Source: Nocardia vulneris
Lineage (GTDB): Bacteria > Actinomycetota > Actinomycetes > Mycobacteriales > Mycobacteriaceae
Reading direction: 5' to 3'
Assembly (NCBI RefSeq): GCF_001613425.1
Contig: NZ_BDCI01000002.1
Coordinates: forward strand, 372,001 to 436,000
DNA: 64,000 bases
Shown here: piece by piece, positions 20,497-29,371 of the stretch
Numbering within the stretch: position 1 is the first letter of the stretch
How the letters are laid out: the number at the start of each line of letters is the position of its first letter
Position numbers and translations under genes: made by a program
Notes under the pieces: model-generated
What the model saw: only the letters and a program-made list of their open reading frames with translations
Told to the model about the DNA's origin: nothing
The model's database searches: none

Positions 20497-21927
20497 ATGC
20501 ACCGGAGCGTGTCCGGAAGTACCGGCACCGGACTGCACTCGAGCTGGAACGCGCAGCTCATCGGCTTGGTGGCGGTACTGGCCCTGGTGAATTTCGTGGT
20601 CGATTCGGCCATCACCGCGCCGCTGCTCGTCCTGCCGGAGATGCTCGACCATTTCGATACCCACCAGGCGGCGTGGCTCAACGCCACCGCGATGCTGGCC
20701 GGCGTGATGTGGGCGCCGCTGCTCGGCAAGAGCGCCGATATCTACGGCAAACGCACCGTCCTCGTGCTGACCCTGCTGGTCAGCGGCGTGGGCGCGCTCG
20801 TGTGCGCCGTAGCCCCCACCATCTGGATCTTCGTGCCCGGACGCATGCTGCAAGGGGCGGCGCTGGCGGCGGTGTTCCTCTCCGTCGCGATCGTTCGCAG
20901 CGTCTGCGCGCCCCGGATCGGAATGATCATCGTCGGGATCGTGACCTCCGGGTCGGCGGTGCTCAACATCGCGTCCCGGTTCCTCATCGAGCAACTGGCC
21001 GTGCGTTACGGCTTCCAAATCCTGTTCCTCGTCTCGGCTTTCGTCGCGGTGGCGATGGCGATCTTCGTGCGCGGCATCGTGCCCGAATCCCTGGTCAAGA
21101 CACCCGGCAGGATCGACGTCGGTGGCGCGCTGCTGCTCGGCGGCGGTCTCGCCGGGGTGCTCAGCTACATCAGCCTCGGCTCGGATCTCGGCTGGCTCGC
21201 CGCGGGCCCGCTGGCGCTGCTCTTCGGCGGCGGCGCGGCGCTGGCCCGCTGGTTCCTGGTCTCGAATCGAAAGCCCGATCCCCTCATCGACATCCGGGAT
21301 CTCAACGGCCCCTTGGTGCTCACGCTGCTCGTCGTCTTCCTCGGCGCCGGTTCCTACCAGAGCATGCTTCAGCTCATCCCGCTCATCGGTGACGTCTCGG
21401 CGGATCAGCACCTCGGGTACGGACTGGCCGACCAGGGATCGGTGGCGCTGCTGCTCGCGGCGCCGGGACTCGGCGTGATGCTCGGCGGTCCGGGTGCCGG
21501 ATGGCTCGCGGCGCGCATCGGGCCGGCGTCGACCTTGGCCGGCGCCATCGTGCTCGGCACGGTGGTGACCTTCGGAATGTTCCTCGGCGCTTCGCACTTG
21601 GCCGCCGCGCTGTGCTTCGCCTTCTTGCTGGGCGTCACGGTGGGCGCGCTCGGCACGGCCGGGTTCAACATGGCAGGCAGCTTGGCGGCGACCGAGCGGC
21701 AGGGCATCGTCTCCAGCCTCGTCATGGTCATGGTTTCGATCGGGTCGGTGGTGCTGAACTTCGTGGGCGCGGCCGTGCTCGACTCGACCACCGTGGTCGT
21801 CGACGGCGCGACGGTGAATTCGGCGACCGGCGTCTTCGGCTGTATCGCGCTCGCTTCCGGCGCGTTCGTGATCGCCGCCGTGCTGTCTGTCGTCCTCGCC
21901 CGCAACACCCGCCGCGGCCTCGTGTGA
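20497..21927 (+). CDS. MFS drug-efflux transporter, DHA2-like
   Basis: 476 residues of mostly hydrophobic helices, probably 14 membrane segments. Motif A-like residues appear in LLGKSADIYGKRTVL after the second helix, and PGRMLQGAALAAVFLSVAIV matches the fourth helix of proton-driven drug exporters. ATG at 20497 was chosen because AAGGAG lies 6 bp upstream; a TTG 42 bp earlier is an unneeded extension. It is controlled by the divergent TetR and followed 24 bp later by an FAD monooxygenase, so export and chemical inactivation may act on the same compound. Confidence 0.9.
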   Translation: MHRSVSGSTGTGLHSSWNAQLIGLVAVLALVNFVVDSAITAPLLVLPEMLDHFDTHQAAWLNATAMLAGVMWAPLLGKSADIYGKRTVLVLTLLVSGVGALVCAVAPTIWIFVPGRMLQGAALAAVFLSVAIVRSVCAPRIGMIIVGIVTSGSAVLNIASRFLIEQLAVRYGFQILFLVSAFVAVAMAIFVRGIVPESLVKTPGRIDVGGALLLGGGLAGVLSYISLGSDLGWLAAGPLALLFGGGAALARWFLVSNRKPDPLIDIRDLNGPLVLTLLVVFLGAGSYQSMLQLIPLIGDVSADQHLGYGLADQGSVALLLAAPGLGVMLGGPGAGWLAARIGPASTLAGAIVLGTVVTFGMFLGASHLAAALCFAFLLGVTVGALGTAGFNMAGSLAATERQGIVSSLVMVMVSIGSVVLNFVGAAVLDSTTVVVDGATVNSATGVFGCIALASGAFVIAAVLSVVLARNTRRGLV

Positions 21928-21951
21928 CCGTCTCGATTCAGGAGTTCGACA

Positions 21952-23172
21952 ATGAACTGTAAGACCGCATCGACAACCACGGTTCTGGTGTCCGGGGCGA
22001 GCATCGCCGGTCCCGCCGTCGCGTTCTGGCTGCACCGCTACGGGTTCGCGGTGACCGTGGTGGAGAAGTCGGCCGGCGTGCGCAGCGGCGGATACCCGAT
22101 CGACGTGCGGGGCACCGCGGTGGAGGTCGCGCGCCGGATGGGAATCCTGCCGCAGCTGCAGCGGGCGCATATCGAGTCACGCCGGTTGACCTTCCGCAAC
22201 GCCGACGGGACGACCGCGGCGGTGGTGCACCCGCAGGCGGTGGTCGGCGGGGTCGAGGGGCGTGACCTCGAGGTGTCGCGCGCAGACCTGTCGAAAGCCT
22301 TGTACGCGAAGGTCCGTGACGACGTGGAGTTCATCTTCGACGACTCCGTCGCCACGCTCACCGACCAGGGGCACGGCGTCGACGTCACCTTCCGCAGCGG
22401 CGTCCAGCGCAGTTTCGACCTGGTCCTGGGTGCCGACGGATTACATTCGCGGATAAGGGAACTCGTGTTCGGGCCGGCGGAACAGTTCCACCGCTACCTG
22501 GGCTACTGCTTCGCCATCTTCACCATGCCCAACACGTTCGGGCTCTCGCACGAAGCGGTCATCTGGAACACACCGGGACGCGGCGCTGCGCTCTACGCGG
22601 TCGAAGACAGCAACGAACTACACGCCTTCCTCAATTTCGCGCACCCGATACCGCCGTACGCGGTTCTGCGCGACCCCGCGGCGCAGAGTGAGCTCGTCGC
22701 AGCCACTTTCGCGAACGACGGATGGGAGGTCCCGGCCATGGTCGCCGCTTTGCGCAACGCGCCCGATGCCTTCTTCGACACGGTGAGTCAGGTGCGCATG
22801 CCGTGGTGGACCCGCGGGCGATCCGCCTTGCTCGGCGATGCCGCGCACGCCCCGTCGTTCCTGACCGGGCAAGGCTCCAGCCTTGCTCTCGTCGGCGCCT
22901 ACCTGCTCGCCCACTCCCTGGCCGCCCACCACGACCACACCGCGGCTTTCGCCGCCTACGAGCGCGGCCTACGTGGTTTCGTGGAACAGAATCAGGCCCT
23001 GGTCGGCGCGGGCGACGCCGCCCTCTTCCCCACCACCGCCGAAGCTCTGGCGAAACGCAACGCCAGACTCCGCAGCCTCACCACCTTGCCCCCGCACACC
23101 GGCCGCCCCGCACACACCGCCCTGACCCTGCCCGAACCCCTTCCCCGCCCACCGATCGCCGCACCCCGATGA
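21952..23172 (+). CDS. FAD-dependent monooxygenase (TetX-like group A)
   Basis: A 406-residue flavoprotein hydroxylase. The Rossmann motif is VLVSGASIAGPAVAFWL (about 10-26), the DG motif LGADGLHSRIRE lies near 165, and the GD motif ALLGDAAHAPSF lies near 298, followed by GQGSSLALVGAYLLA. The overall layout matches the tetracycline-destructase and rifampicin-monooxygenase branch, though the substrate cannot be assigned. AGGAG lies 8 bp before the ATG. It is co-transcribed with the MFS pump and probably induced by the same ligand. Confidence 0.88.
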   Translation: MNCKTASTTTVLVSGASIAGPAVAFWLHRYGFAVTVVEKSAGVRSGGYPIDVRGTAVEVARRMGILPQLQRAHIESRRLTFRNADGTTAAVVHPQAVVGGVEGRDLEVSRADLSKALYAKVRDDVEFIFDDSVATLTDQGHGVDVTFRSGVQRSFDLVLGADGLHSRIRELVFGPAEQFHRYLGYCFAIFTMPNTFGLSHEAVIWNTPGRGAALYAVEDSNELHAFLNFAHPIPPYAVLRDPAAQSELVAATFANDGWEVPAMVAALRNAPDAFFDTVSQVRMPWWTRGRSALLGDAAHAPSFLTGQGSSLALVGAYLLAHSLAAHHDHTAAFAAYERGLRGFVEQNQALVGAGDAALFPTTAEALAKRNARLRSLTTLPPHTGRPAHTALTLPEPLPRPPIAAPR

Positions 23173-23202
23173 GCGACCCGAGATCTCGGCGGCGACGGTG
23201 GC

Positions 23203-26200
23203 TCAGGACATTTCCGCGTGTTGGTCGATGTCGAAGCCCAGGCGGACGTCGTGGCCGACCTGGCTGCCGGTGATGGTGACCTGACCGGTCACCAGCGGGT
23301 AGCCCCGGGTCTCGACGGTGTATTCGCCCTCCGGCAGATCGGCCACCGCGTAGCGGCCGTCCTCGTCGGTGTGGGCGGTGCCGACAATCGTGCCGGACCA
23401 GTCGAGCACGGTGATCCGGGCGTCGTGGACCGCGCGGCCATTCGCGCGCACCGTACCCCACAGCATCGCCATCGGCGCGAGTTCGACGTCGAAACGCAAA
23501 CGGCCGCTGTCGGGTACGGTCAGCGTCGTCGCGGTGGGCCGCATCCGCGCGGCGACCGCCACCAGCGTGTAGGTTCCGGCCAGCACGCCCTTGCAGGCGT
23601 AACCACCGTCCGTCGCGCTGACCGCCACTCCGACCACCTCACCACGCAGGTCGGTCACGGTGATCGTGGCCTCCGCCACCGGCTCGCGGGCGGCGGTGCG
23701 CACCACACCGGACAGCTCGCCGGATCCCTGCAGCGTGACGTCGACGTGGTGCGTACCGTCCGCGGCGACAGTGACATTCACCGCGGCGGGTTGATGCCGG
23801 TTCGCGGAGACGATCAGGACGTAGCCGCCCGGCGCGGGCGGCTCGATCGCGTAGTTGCCGTCATCATCCGCCGCCGCCCGCGAAACCTGGTGCCCGCGTT
23901 GGTCGATCAGCGTCAGGGCGGCGTCCGGCACCGGATACCCGTCGTCGCGGCACACCCGCCCGAAGATCGTGCGCCCGGCCGACGCGACGAACTGTCCGCT
24001 TTCCACGTCCGGCAGTTGCTGCACCGCACCGGCATTCACCGCCGCGTCGAGCGCAGGCTCCGCTTCGCCCCCGCCCGGCTCGAGCTCGGCCGCACCGGAG
24101 CGCTTGCGCGGCAACGCCCGCAGCTTCGCGCCCTCGACATCGATGTCGGGCAGGATGCGGTCGAGCCACTTCGGCAGCCACCACGACGCCCGCCCCATGA
24201 TCGCCAGCAGGGCCGGCACCAGCACCATGCGCACCACGAAGGCATCGATGGCGACGCCGGCCGCCAGCGCGAACCCCATGGATTTCGCGGTCACGTCGGT
24301 TTCCAGCAGGAAGGAACCGAACACCGAGATCATGATGATCGCCGCCGAGGTGACCACGCGCGCACCGTGGTGGTACCCGGCGATCATGGCGTCGCGCGGC
24401 GACTTGCCGTGCACGAATTCCTCGCGCATGCGGGTCACCAGGAACACCTGATAGTCCATCGCGAGCCCGAATACCAAGCCGATCAACATGATCGGCAGGA
24501 AGCTGACGATCGGCTGCGGATCGGCGATCAGGCCGAAGCTGCCTTCCTGGAAGATCAGGACGGTGGCGCCGAAGGTGGCCGCCATCGAGAGCAGGAAGCC
24601 GAGCGCCGCGGTGAGCGGGACCAGGATGGACCGGAACACCAGGATCAGCAGCACGAACGCCGCGCCCGCGACGATCGCCAGGTAGGGCACGATCTTGCCG
24701 AGCAGGACGTGGTCCATGTCGGCATAGATGGCGGTGGTGCCGGTGATGCCGTAACGGATGCCGTAGCGCTCGCTCAGTTCGCCTTCGGCGGCGCGCGCGT
24801 CGCGCACCAGATCCTTGGTGTGTTGATCGTTCGGACCCGATTTCGGCACCCCGCTGAGCATCGCCCCCAGCCCGTTCGCGCTGAATTGCGGTGTGGTGAC
24901 GTAATCCATCTCCGGGAACTCCGCGAGCCGGTCGCGCAGCGCGGTGACCGCGGCCTTGCGCTCGGCTTCCGGCACCTGCTCCAGGTCGGCGGCCACGGTG
25001 AGAACGCCGTTGCTCCCTTCGCCGAAGCCACTGGTCCGGATGTCGTAGGCCTGCCGGGCCGTGGACTCGGTGGGCAGGCTGTCCTCACCGGGCAGACCCA
25101 GCTGCAACTGGAGCGCGGGCGTCGCGAGTGCCGCCAACGCGGCCACCGCGATGATCAGCGCGAGCCACGGCCGCTTGCCGATCAGGCGGCCGACCCGCAT
25201 GCCGTTGGTGACCGAGGTGTCGTCCTCCGGGTCGTGCCGCGCGACCAGCGGCAGCTTCGGCTTGAACAGGAAACGGCCGAAAGCGCCGAGCAACGCGGGC
25301 ATCAGCGTGATCGCGGTGAGCACCGCGAAGAACGCGGCGACGGCACCGCCGAGACCCATGAACGTCAGGAAGTTCACCCCGACGATGCTCAGCGCGCCCA
25401 GCGCGACGATCACGGTGAGCCCGGCGAACACCACCGCCGATCCGGCCGTACCCACCGAAATACCGGCCGCTTCTTCGGGATTCGCCGCGACACGCAATTC
25501 GTGCTTGTACCGGGAGACGATGAACAGCGCATAGTCGATCGACAGCGCGATACCGATCATCGATGCCAGGAACGTCGTGAAACTCGGCACCTCGACGACC
25601 GCGGTGCCCAGCGAGATCACCAGCATCGCGGCACCCAGGCCGACGATGGCGGTGATGATCGGCACGAACGCCGCCACGATGGCGCCGAACGCGATCACCA
25701 TGACGACCAGCGCCACCCCCATGCCGATCAGTTCGGCCTGCCCGCTGGGCTGTTCCTGCTCGCGGGCGATGGACCCGCCGAGTTCGACCACCACTCCGCG
25801 CGCCCGGGCCGGGTCGGCCACGGCGTAGGCGAGCCGGCGCTGCTCGTCGGTGATGTCCATCGACGAGGCGATGTCGAACGGCACGGTGAGCACGGCGACG
25901 GTCGCCGGGGCATCCTTGCTCAGCACGTTGAGCGGGGCGCCCGCGCATGTCGCGGGGTCGGCGGTGGTCAGACAGCCCATCGCCTGGGTCGCCGCGACCG
26001 GGTTCTGCAAAGCCGCCCCGGCCTTTTCGGCGACGAGCCGGTGCCGATCGTCCCCGACCACCAGTGCCCGCAGATCGGTGATCAGCGCGTCGATGGCGGC
26101 ACTGTTGTCCTTGTCGGTCAGCTTCGTGCCGGCGGGCGCCGCGAGCACGTAGGTACCGCTGACGGCGTCGATGCCGAACTGCGCGGACATGCCCGGAAAC

Positions 26201-26385
26201 TGCTTGTCCAGGATTTCGGTCGCGCGTTCCGACGGCAGCGCGGGCATGCTGAACTCGTCGCTCATCGACTTGCTCAGCAGATGCGAGCCGGCACCGAGCG
26301 CACCGAGGAGGACCAGCCATAGCGGCAGCACGATCCACTTGCGGCGGAAGGCGAACTTTCCCCATTTATAGAGGTATACGGACAC
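23203..26385 (-). CDS. MMPL/RND transporter with C-terminal carboxypeptidase-regulatory-like repeats
   Basis: 1060 residues. The first 780 are an MMPL permease: helix at about 17-37, a large extracytoplasmic loop, then two bundles with ALSIDYALFIVSRYKHEL and GLAMDYQVFLVTRMREEF, the conserved Asp-Tyr proton-relay motifs. MMPL proteins export lipids, siderophores or drugs using the proton gradient. Residues about 790-1060 hold three repeats of about 85 residues with the pattern G-x-V ... A-x-I/L-x-V-x-D ... T-D-x-D-G-x-Y, as in carboxypeptidase regulatory-like domains. This tail is unusual for MMPL proteins. GTG at 26385 has GAGGAG nine bases upstream and gives VSVYLYKWGKFAFRRKW; longer starts would add an unlikely leader. 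Confidence 0.9.
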   Translation of the reverse strand: MSVYLYKWGKFAFRRKWIVLPLWLVLLGALGAGSHLLSKSMSDEFSMPALPSERATEILDKQFPGMSAQFGIDAVSGTYVLAAPAGTKLTDKDNSAAIDALITDLRALVVGDDRHRLVAEKAGAALQNPVAATQAMGCLTTADPATCAGAPLNVLSKDAPATVAVLTVPFDIASSMDITDEQRRLAYAVADPARARGVVVELGGSIAREQEQPSGQAELIGMGVALVVMVIAFGAIVAAFVPIITAIVGLGAAMLVISLGTAVVEVPSFTTFLASMIGIALSIDYALFIVSRYKHELRVAANPEEAAGISVGTAGSAVVFAGLTVIVALGALSIVGVNFLTFMGLGGAVAAFFAVLTAITLMPALLGAFGRFLFKPKLPLVARHDPEDDTSVTNGMRVGRLIGKRPWLALIIAVAALAALATPALQLQLGLPGEDSLPTESTARQAYDIRTSGFGEGSNGVLTVAADLEQVPEAERKAAVTALRDRLAEFPEMDYVTTPQFSANGLGAMLSGVPKSGPNDQHTKDLVRDARAAEGELSERYGIRYGITGTTAIYADMDHVLLGKIVPYLAIVAGAAFVLLILVFRSILVPLTAALGFLLSMAATFGATVLIFQEGSFGLIADPQPIVSFLPIMLIGLVFGLAMDYQVFLVTRMREEFVHGKSPRDAMIAGYHHGARVVTSAAIIMISVFGSFLLETDVTAKSMGFALAAGVAIDAFVVRMVLVPALLAIMGRASWWLPKWLDRILPDIDVEGAKLRALPRKRSGAAELEPGGGEAEPALDAAVNAGAVQQLPDVESGQFVASAGRTIFGRVCRDDGYPVPDAALTLIDQRGHQVSRAAADDDGNYAIEPPAPGGYVLIVSANRHQPAAVNVTVAADGTHHVDVTLQGSGELSGVVRTAAREPVAEATITVTDLRGEVVGVAVSATDGGYACKGVLAGTYTLVAVAARMRPTATTLTVPDSGRLRFDVELAPMAMLWGTVRANGRAVHDARITVLDWSGTIVGTAHTDEDGRYAVADLPEGEYTVETRGYPLVTGQVTITGSQVGHDVRLGFDIDQHAEMS

Positions 26386-26489
26386 GAACGGGCTCTCCTC
26401 GAGGTCACCGGGTTGTGCTGAGATCAGGGCCCGTACAGCACCTTCGCGGCCCGCTTGCATGCGAACAGCTCCCCCGCGCCGTCCTTCTA

Positions 26490-26505
26490 CCTACCGCACG
26501 GTAGG
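26490..26505. promoter_or_regulatory. Palindromic TetR-type operator upstream of the MMPL gene
   Basis: CCTACCGCACGGTAGG is a 16-bp dyad with only the central CA unpaired. It lies 105 bp before the MMPL start and matches the CTACCG-N2-CGGTAG style of many TetR operators. It differs completely from the ACTGAA-type boxes of the neighbouring tetR, so the cognate regulator may be encoded elsewhere. Confidence 0.45.
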
Positions 26506-26648
26506 CGTGGCGTGGACGTAAGCGGAGGAGCAACCTCTAGTACGGCCGATGTTTTATCAGATCTCATCGCCGATGTCAGCTTTTCGGCCTATTCAGTCGA
26601 AAATCCCCGCGTGTCATGCTTTCCCGGCGCGGCGGCCGTCGCGTCGTG

Positions 26649-27245
26649 TCACCCCTGGTCCGCGGACGCTCGATTCGTCGCGGGGAGGAGGGCTTTCAGC
26701 GCGATCGTCAGGTGCGCGCGCGCCTGCTCGGTGCTGAGTTCGCCGGAGAGCCAGCGGGCGGACAGGCCGTCGGTCAGCGCGGTGACGATGAGGCCCATGG
26801 CTTTCGGATCCACGGACTGCGGCACGTCGCCCGCCGCCTGCGCCAGCCGGATCGCGTCGGCGATCTCCGCGTCCCACTGCCGCGAGGTCGTGGCGAGCGG
26901 TGCCCGCAGCGGCATTTCGAAGACCGCCGACGCCCGTAATTCGTGCCAGACCAACGCGTTCTCGAACACCTCGGGCTCGTCCTGGATGTCGGCGAGCGCG
27001 TGCGCGTGCAGCCGGTCCAGCGGGGAATCCGAACCCTCACTGGCGGTTCCGGATTCGCGGGCCCGGTCGTTGATATAGGTCAGCGCGGCGGCGAGCAGGC
27101 CGTCCCGATCCTTGAAGTAGTAGTAGAGCAGGCCGGGCGAGACGCCCGCGGCCTCGGCGACATCGTGTACGCGCAGCCCGCGCACACCCCGCTCGGCGAT
27201 CGCCTTGGCACTCGCCCGCAGGATCGCTTCGCGTCGGCTCGCCAT
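26649..27245 (-). CDS. TetR-family regulator of the agmatine/NCS1 gene set
   Basis: 198 residues. The HTH (about 10-55) includes VHDVAEAAGVSPGLLYYYFKD, and the C-terminal half is a helical ligand-binding domain. ATG at 27245 was preferred to an upstream in-frame start because GGAG lies nine bases before it. It follows aguA on the same strand and has its own box (ACTGAA-CT-TTCAGT) about 50 bp upstream. Identical boxes lie before aguB and the NCS1 permease gene. This arrangement makes it the likely autoregulated repressor of the set; a polyamine or nucleobase-like effector is a guess. Confidence 0.88.
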   Translation of the reverse strand: MASRREAILRASAKAIAERGVRGLRVHDVAEAAGVSPGLLYYYFKDRDGLLAAALTYINDRARESGTASEGSDSPLDRLHAHALADIQDEPEVFENALVWHELRASAVFEMPLRAPLATTSRQWDAEIADAIRLAQAAGDVPQSVDPKAMGLIVTALTDGLSARWLSGELSTEQARAHLTIALKALLPATNRASADQG

Positions 27246-27284
27246 CGCAGTGTGCTCCAGTCGGTCGGCTCCGTTTCCCGAACC

Positions 27285-27312
27285 AACATAGCCCAACTGA
27301 ACTTTCAGTCGG
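27285..27312 (-). promoter_or_regulatory. tetR promoter with ACTGAA-N2-TTCAGT box
   Basis: The box ACTGAACTTTCAGT (27296-27309) has perfect six-base arms and overlaps the aguA stop codon. Read leftward, CCGACT (27312-27307), 16 bp and TATGTT (27290-27285) form a promoter whose -35 end and spacer are covered by the box, as at the two other copies. Confidence 0.6.
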
Positions 27313-28333
27313 GCACCCTCGGCTGCTGCTGGGTGATGCAGTGGATGCCGCCGCCGCGGGCGAAGAACTCCCGGGCATCGACCGTCCGCACCTGCCGGCC
27401 CGGATACATCTCGGCGAGGATGCCCTGGGCCACGTCGTCATTGGGATCGCCGAAGCCGCAGGCGATTACGCCGTCGTTGACGACGAGGTGGTTGACATAG
27501 CTGTAATCCACCCAGCCTTCGCGATCCCGGAGCACCCGCGGAGCGGGGAGTTCGACGATCTCCCAAGCCCGGCCGTCGGCATCGGTGGTGTCCGGCAACA
27601 GTGCCAGCAGTTCGCGGGTCACCGCCCAGTCCGGGTGCGCGGTGTCGCGCTGAGCATGCACCAGCAGGGTTGCGGGCGCGGGAATCGCGGCGACGATATC
27701 GACGTGCCCGCGGGTGCCGTGCTGCTCGTTGTCCCGGGTCAGGCCGCGCGGCAGCCAGATGACGTGCCGCGCGCCGATGGTGCGCGCCAATTCGGCTTCG
27801 ACCGCGGCCTTGTCGAGTCCCGGATTGCGCATCGGATCGAGTTGCACTGTCTCGGTGACCAGTACGGTGCCGAGCCCGTCGACCTGGATGCCGCCGCCCT
27901 CGTTGACCAGCTCGGAGCCGATCGTTTCGGCGCCCGCCGCGCGGGCGACCGTCGCACCGATCTCGCTGTCACGCGCCCAGTTCGCCCACTCCTGCCTGCC
28001 CCAGCCGTTGAAGGTCCAGTCGACGGCACCGAGCCCGCCGCCGCCCGCGTCGAGCACGAAGGACGGGCCGATATCGCGCATCCAGGCATCATCGAGCGGC
28101 GCTTCGAGCACATCGACCATGTCCGACAGATACTTTCGAGCCGCCTGCCGATCGCGCGGGTCGACGACCATGGTGACGGGCTCGAACTCGAGAATCTCGT
28201 GCGCCACCCGCGCCCAGGCCTCGCGCGCCTCGTGCGCGGATTCCGCCGTGGCGAACACGCTCGCGCCCAGCGGCGGAAAGGCCATCCAGATCCGTTCCTG
28301 CGGTGCCGTTTCCGACGGCATCACCCAGCTCAT
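27305..28333 (-). CDS. aguA: Agmatine deiminase (peptidyl-arginine deiminase family)
   Basis: 342 residues, of the usual agmatine deiminase length. It hydrolyses agmatine to N-carbamoylputrescine and ammonia in the cytosol. The N-terminus has ERIWMAFPP; DDAWMRDIGPSFVL and NEGGGIQVDG carry substrate-guanidine acidic residues; GHVDIVA supplies the catalytic histidine; Cys333 in GGGIHCITQQQP is the nucleophile. The ATG overlaps the stop of the upstream aguB gene as ATGA, so the two are translationally coupled and act in consecutive steps. Confidence 0.93.
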   Translation of the reverse strand: MSWVMPSETAPQERIWMAFPPLGASVFATAESAHEAREAWARVAHEILEFEPVTMVVDPRDRQAARKYLSDMVDVLEAPLDDAWMRDIGPSFVLDAGGGGLGAVDWTFNGWGRQEWANWARDSEIGATVARAAGAETIGSELVNEGGGIQVDGLGTVLVTETVQLDPMRNPGLDKAAVEAELARTIGARHVIWLPRGLTRDNEQHGTRGHVDIVAAIPAPATLLVHAQRDTAHPDWAVTRELLALLPDTTDADGRAWEIVELPAPRVLRDREGWVDYSYVNHLVVNDGVIACGFGDPNDDVAQGILAEMYPGRQVRTVDAREFFARGGGIHCITQQQPRVPD

Positions 28334-29328
28334 GACGCCCGGCTTCCGACCTGATCCGCGCCGAAGGCGTGGTCCCGATCGACCGGCGCGGTGAGCCGGC
28401 CGTAGGTATCGGGCCGGCGCGTGGTGAGGAACGGGAACAGACCGAGCCAGTCCTTGCGCTGATCCAGATCCAGGTCGGCGACCAGCACGGCGGCGCGGTC
28501 CCGCGGCGCTTGTGCGAGCACCCGGCCATACGGGTCGGCGATGAACGAAGAGCCGTAGAAGGTGACACCGCCCTCGTCGCCGAACCGATTCGGCACGATC
28601 ATGAAAGTGGCTGCAGTGATGGCGTTTCCGACGATGACCTGCTGCCACAGCGGCTGGGTGTCGAAGCCGGGGAACGACGGCTCGGACCCGATCGCGGTGG
28701 GGTACACCAGGATTTCCGCACCACCGAGTGAGTACATCCGGGCGGCCTCGGGAAACCACTGGTCCCAACAGGTCGGCAGGCCGATGGCGGCACCATCCAG
28801 CACGGCGGGCCGGTAGATCGGATAGGCGTCCTCGGCCGGGCCGGGCCGGAAGTAGGTGTCTTCGTAGTAGCCGTCGCTGATCGGGATGTGCACCTTGCGG
28901 GTCCGGCCGATCAGATCCCCTTCGGGCGAGACCAGTATCGCGGTGTTGTAGCCGAGACCGTCTGGGCCGGGGGCCTTTTCGTACAGCGAGGCGTGCACCG
29001 CGACGCCGTGCGCGCGGGCCGCGGCAGCGGCGAAGGTGAACGTCGGCCCGGTCCGCAGATCCTCGGCCGCCGCGCCCGGGTTCGCCGCTGCTCGCACATC
29101 GGCGGGATAGCGCGACAGCGTCAGTTCCGGTAGGAACACCGCACGCGCGCCCTCGGCGGCGGCCAGGCCGATGCCGTCGTACAGCGTCGCGCGCAACGCC
29201 TCCGCCTCCGGAACCCATTGGTGCTGAACAAGTCCGACGCGCAGCGGCGTGCGGTCGCTCGGCGCGACGCGCGCGGGCGACACCGGCGGCGTCGGCGCGG
29301 TGGTAACCACGAAGGTCTGCTCGGTCAT
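28330..29328 (-). CDS. aguB: N-carbamoylputrescine amidohydrolase (nitrilase superfamily)
   Basis: About 332 residues. It cleaves N-carbamoylputrescine to putrescine, carbon dioxide and ammonia. The Glu-Lys-Cys triad is visible: LPELTLSRY near residue 68, GRTRKVHIP near 145, and LPTCWDQWFPEAAR near 190, the last being characteristic of AguB. The N-terminus carries a 25-residue Pro/Ala-rich extension before the fold begins at LRVGLVQHQ. ATG at 29328 has AGAAGG nine bases upstream; GTG three bases earlier is equally in frame. A promoter with an ACTGAATATTCAGT box lies immediately upstream. Confidence 0.92.
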   Translation of the reverse strand: MTEQTFVVTTAPTPPVSPARVAPSDRTPLRVGLVQHQWVPEAEALRATLYDGIGLAAAEGARAVFLPELTLSRYPADVRAAANPGAAAEDLRTGPTFTFAAAAARAHGVAVHASLYEKAPGPDGLGYNTAILVSPEGDLIGRTRKVHIPISDGYYEDTYFRPGPAEDAYPIYRPAVLDGAAIGLPTCWDQWFPEAARMYSLGGAEILVYPTAIGSEPSFPGFDTQPLWQQVIVGNAITAATFMIVPNRFGDEGGVTFYGSSFIADPYGRVLAQAPRDRAAVLVADLDLDQRKDWLGLFPFLTTRRPDTYGRLTAPVDRDHAFGADQVGSRAS

Positions 29329-29342
29329 CACTACCTGCCTTC

Positions 29343-29371
29343 TCGTTATGCATAACTGAATATTCAGTCAA
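29343..29371 (-). promoter_or_regulatory. aguBA promoter with ACTGAATATTCAGT palindrome
   Basis: The perfect 14-bp palindrome at 29355-29368 contains the NCS1 stop codon. Leftward, TTGACT (29371-29366), 17 bp and TAACGA (29348-29343) make a promoter whose -35 element and spacer coincide with the palindrome. The predicted start point is only a few bases before the aguB start codon, so the leader is very short. The 18-bp core AACTGAATATTCAGTCAA is identical to the copy before the NCS1 gene. Confidence 0.7.

Noticed and set aside
23178..23189. CCGAGATCTCGG palindrome between convergent monooxygenase and MMPL genes
   Set aside because: A loop-less 12-bp palindrome makes a poor terminator hairpin and is far from any promoter.
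26589..26599. ATTCAGTCGA, a half-site like the ACTGAA-N2-TTCAGT operator, upstream of the MMPL gene
   Set aside because: Only one arm is present and no promoter is aligned with it, so it is probably chance.
28334..29371. Extension of aguA through the aguB gene in another frame
   Set aside because: The composition is shadow-like and the ATGA overlap marks the true start.
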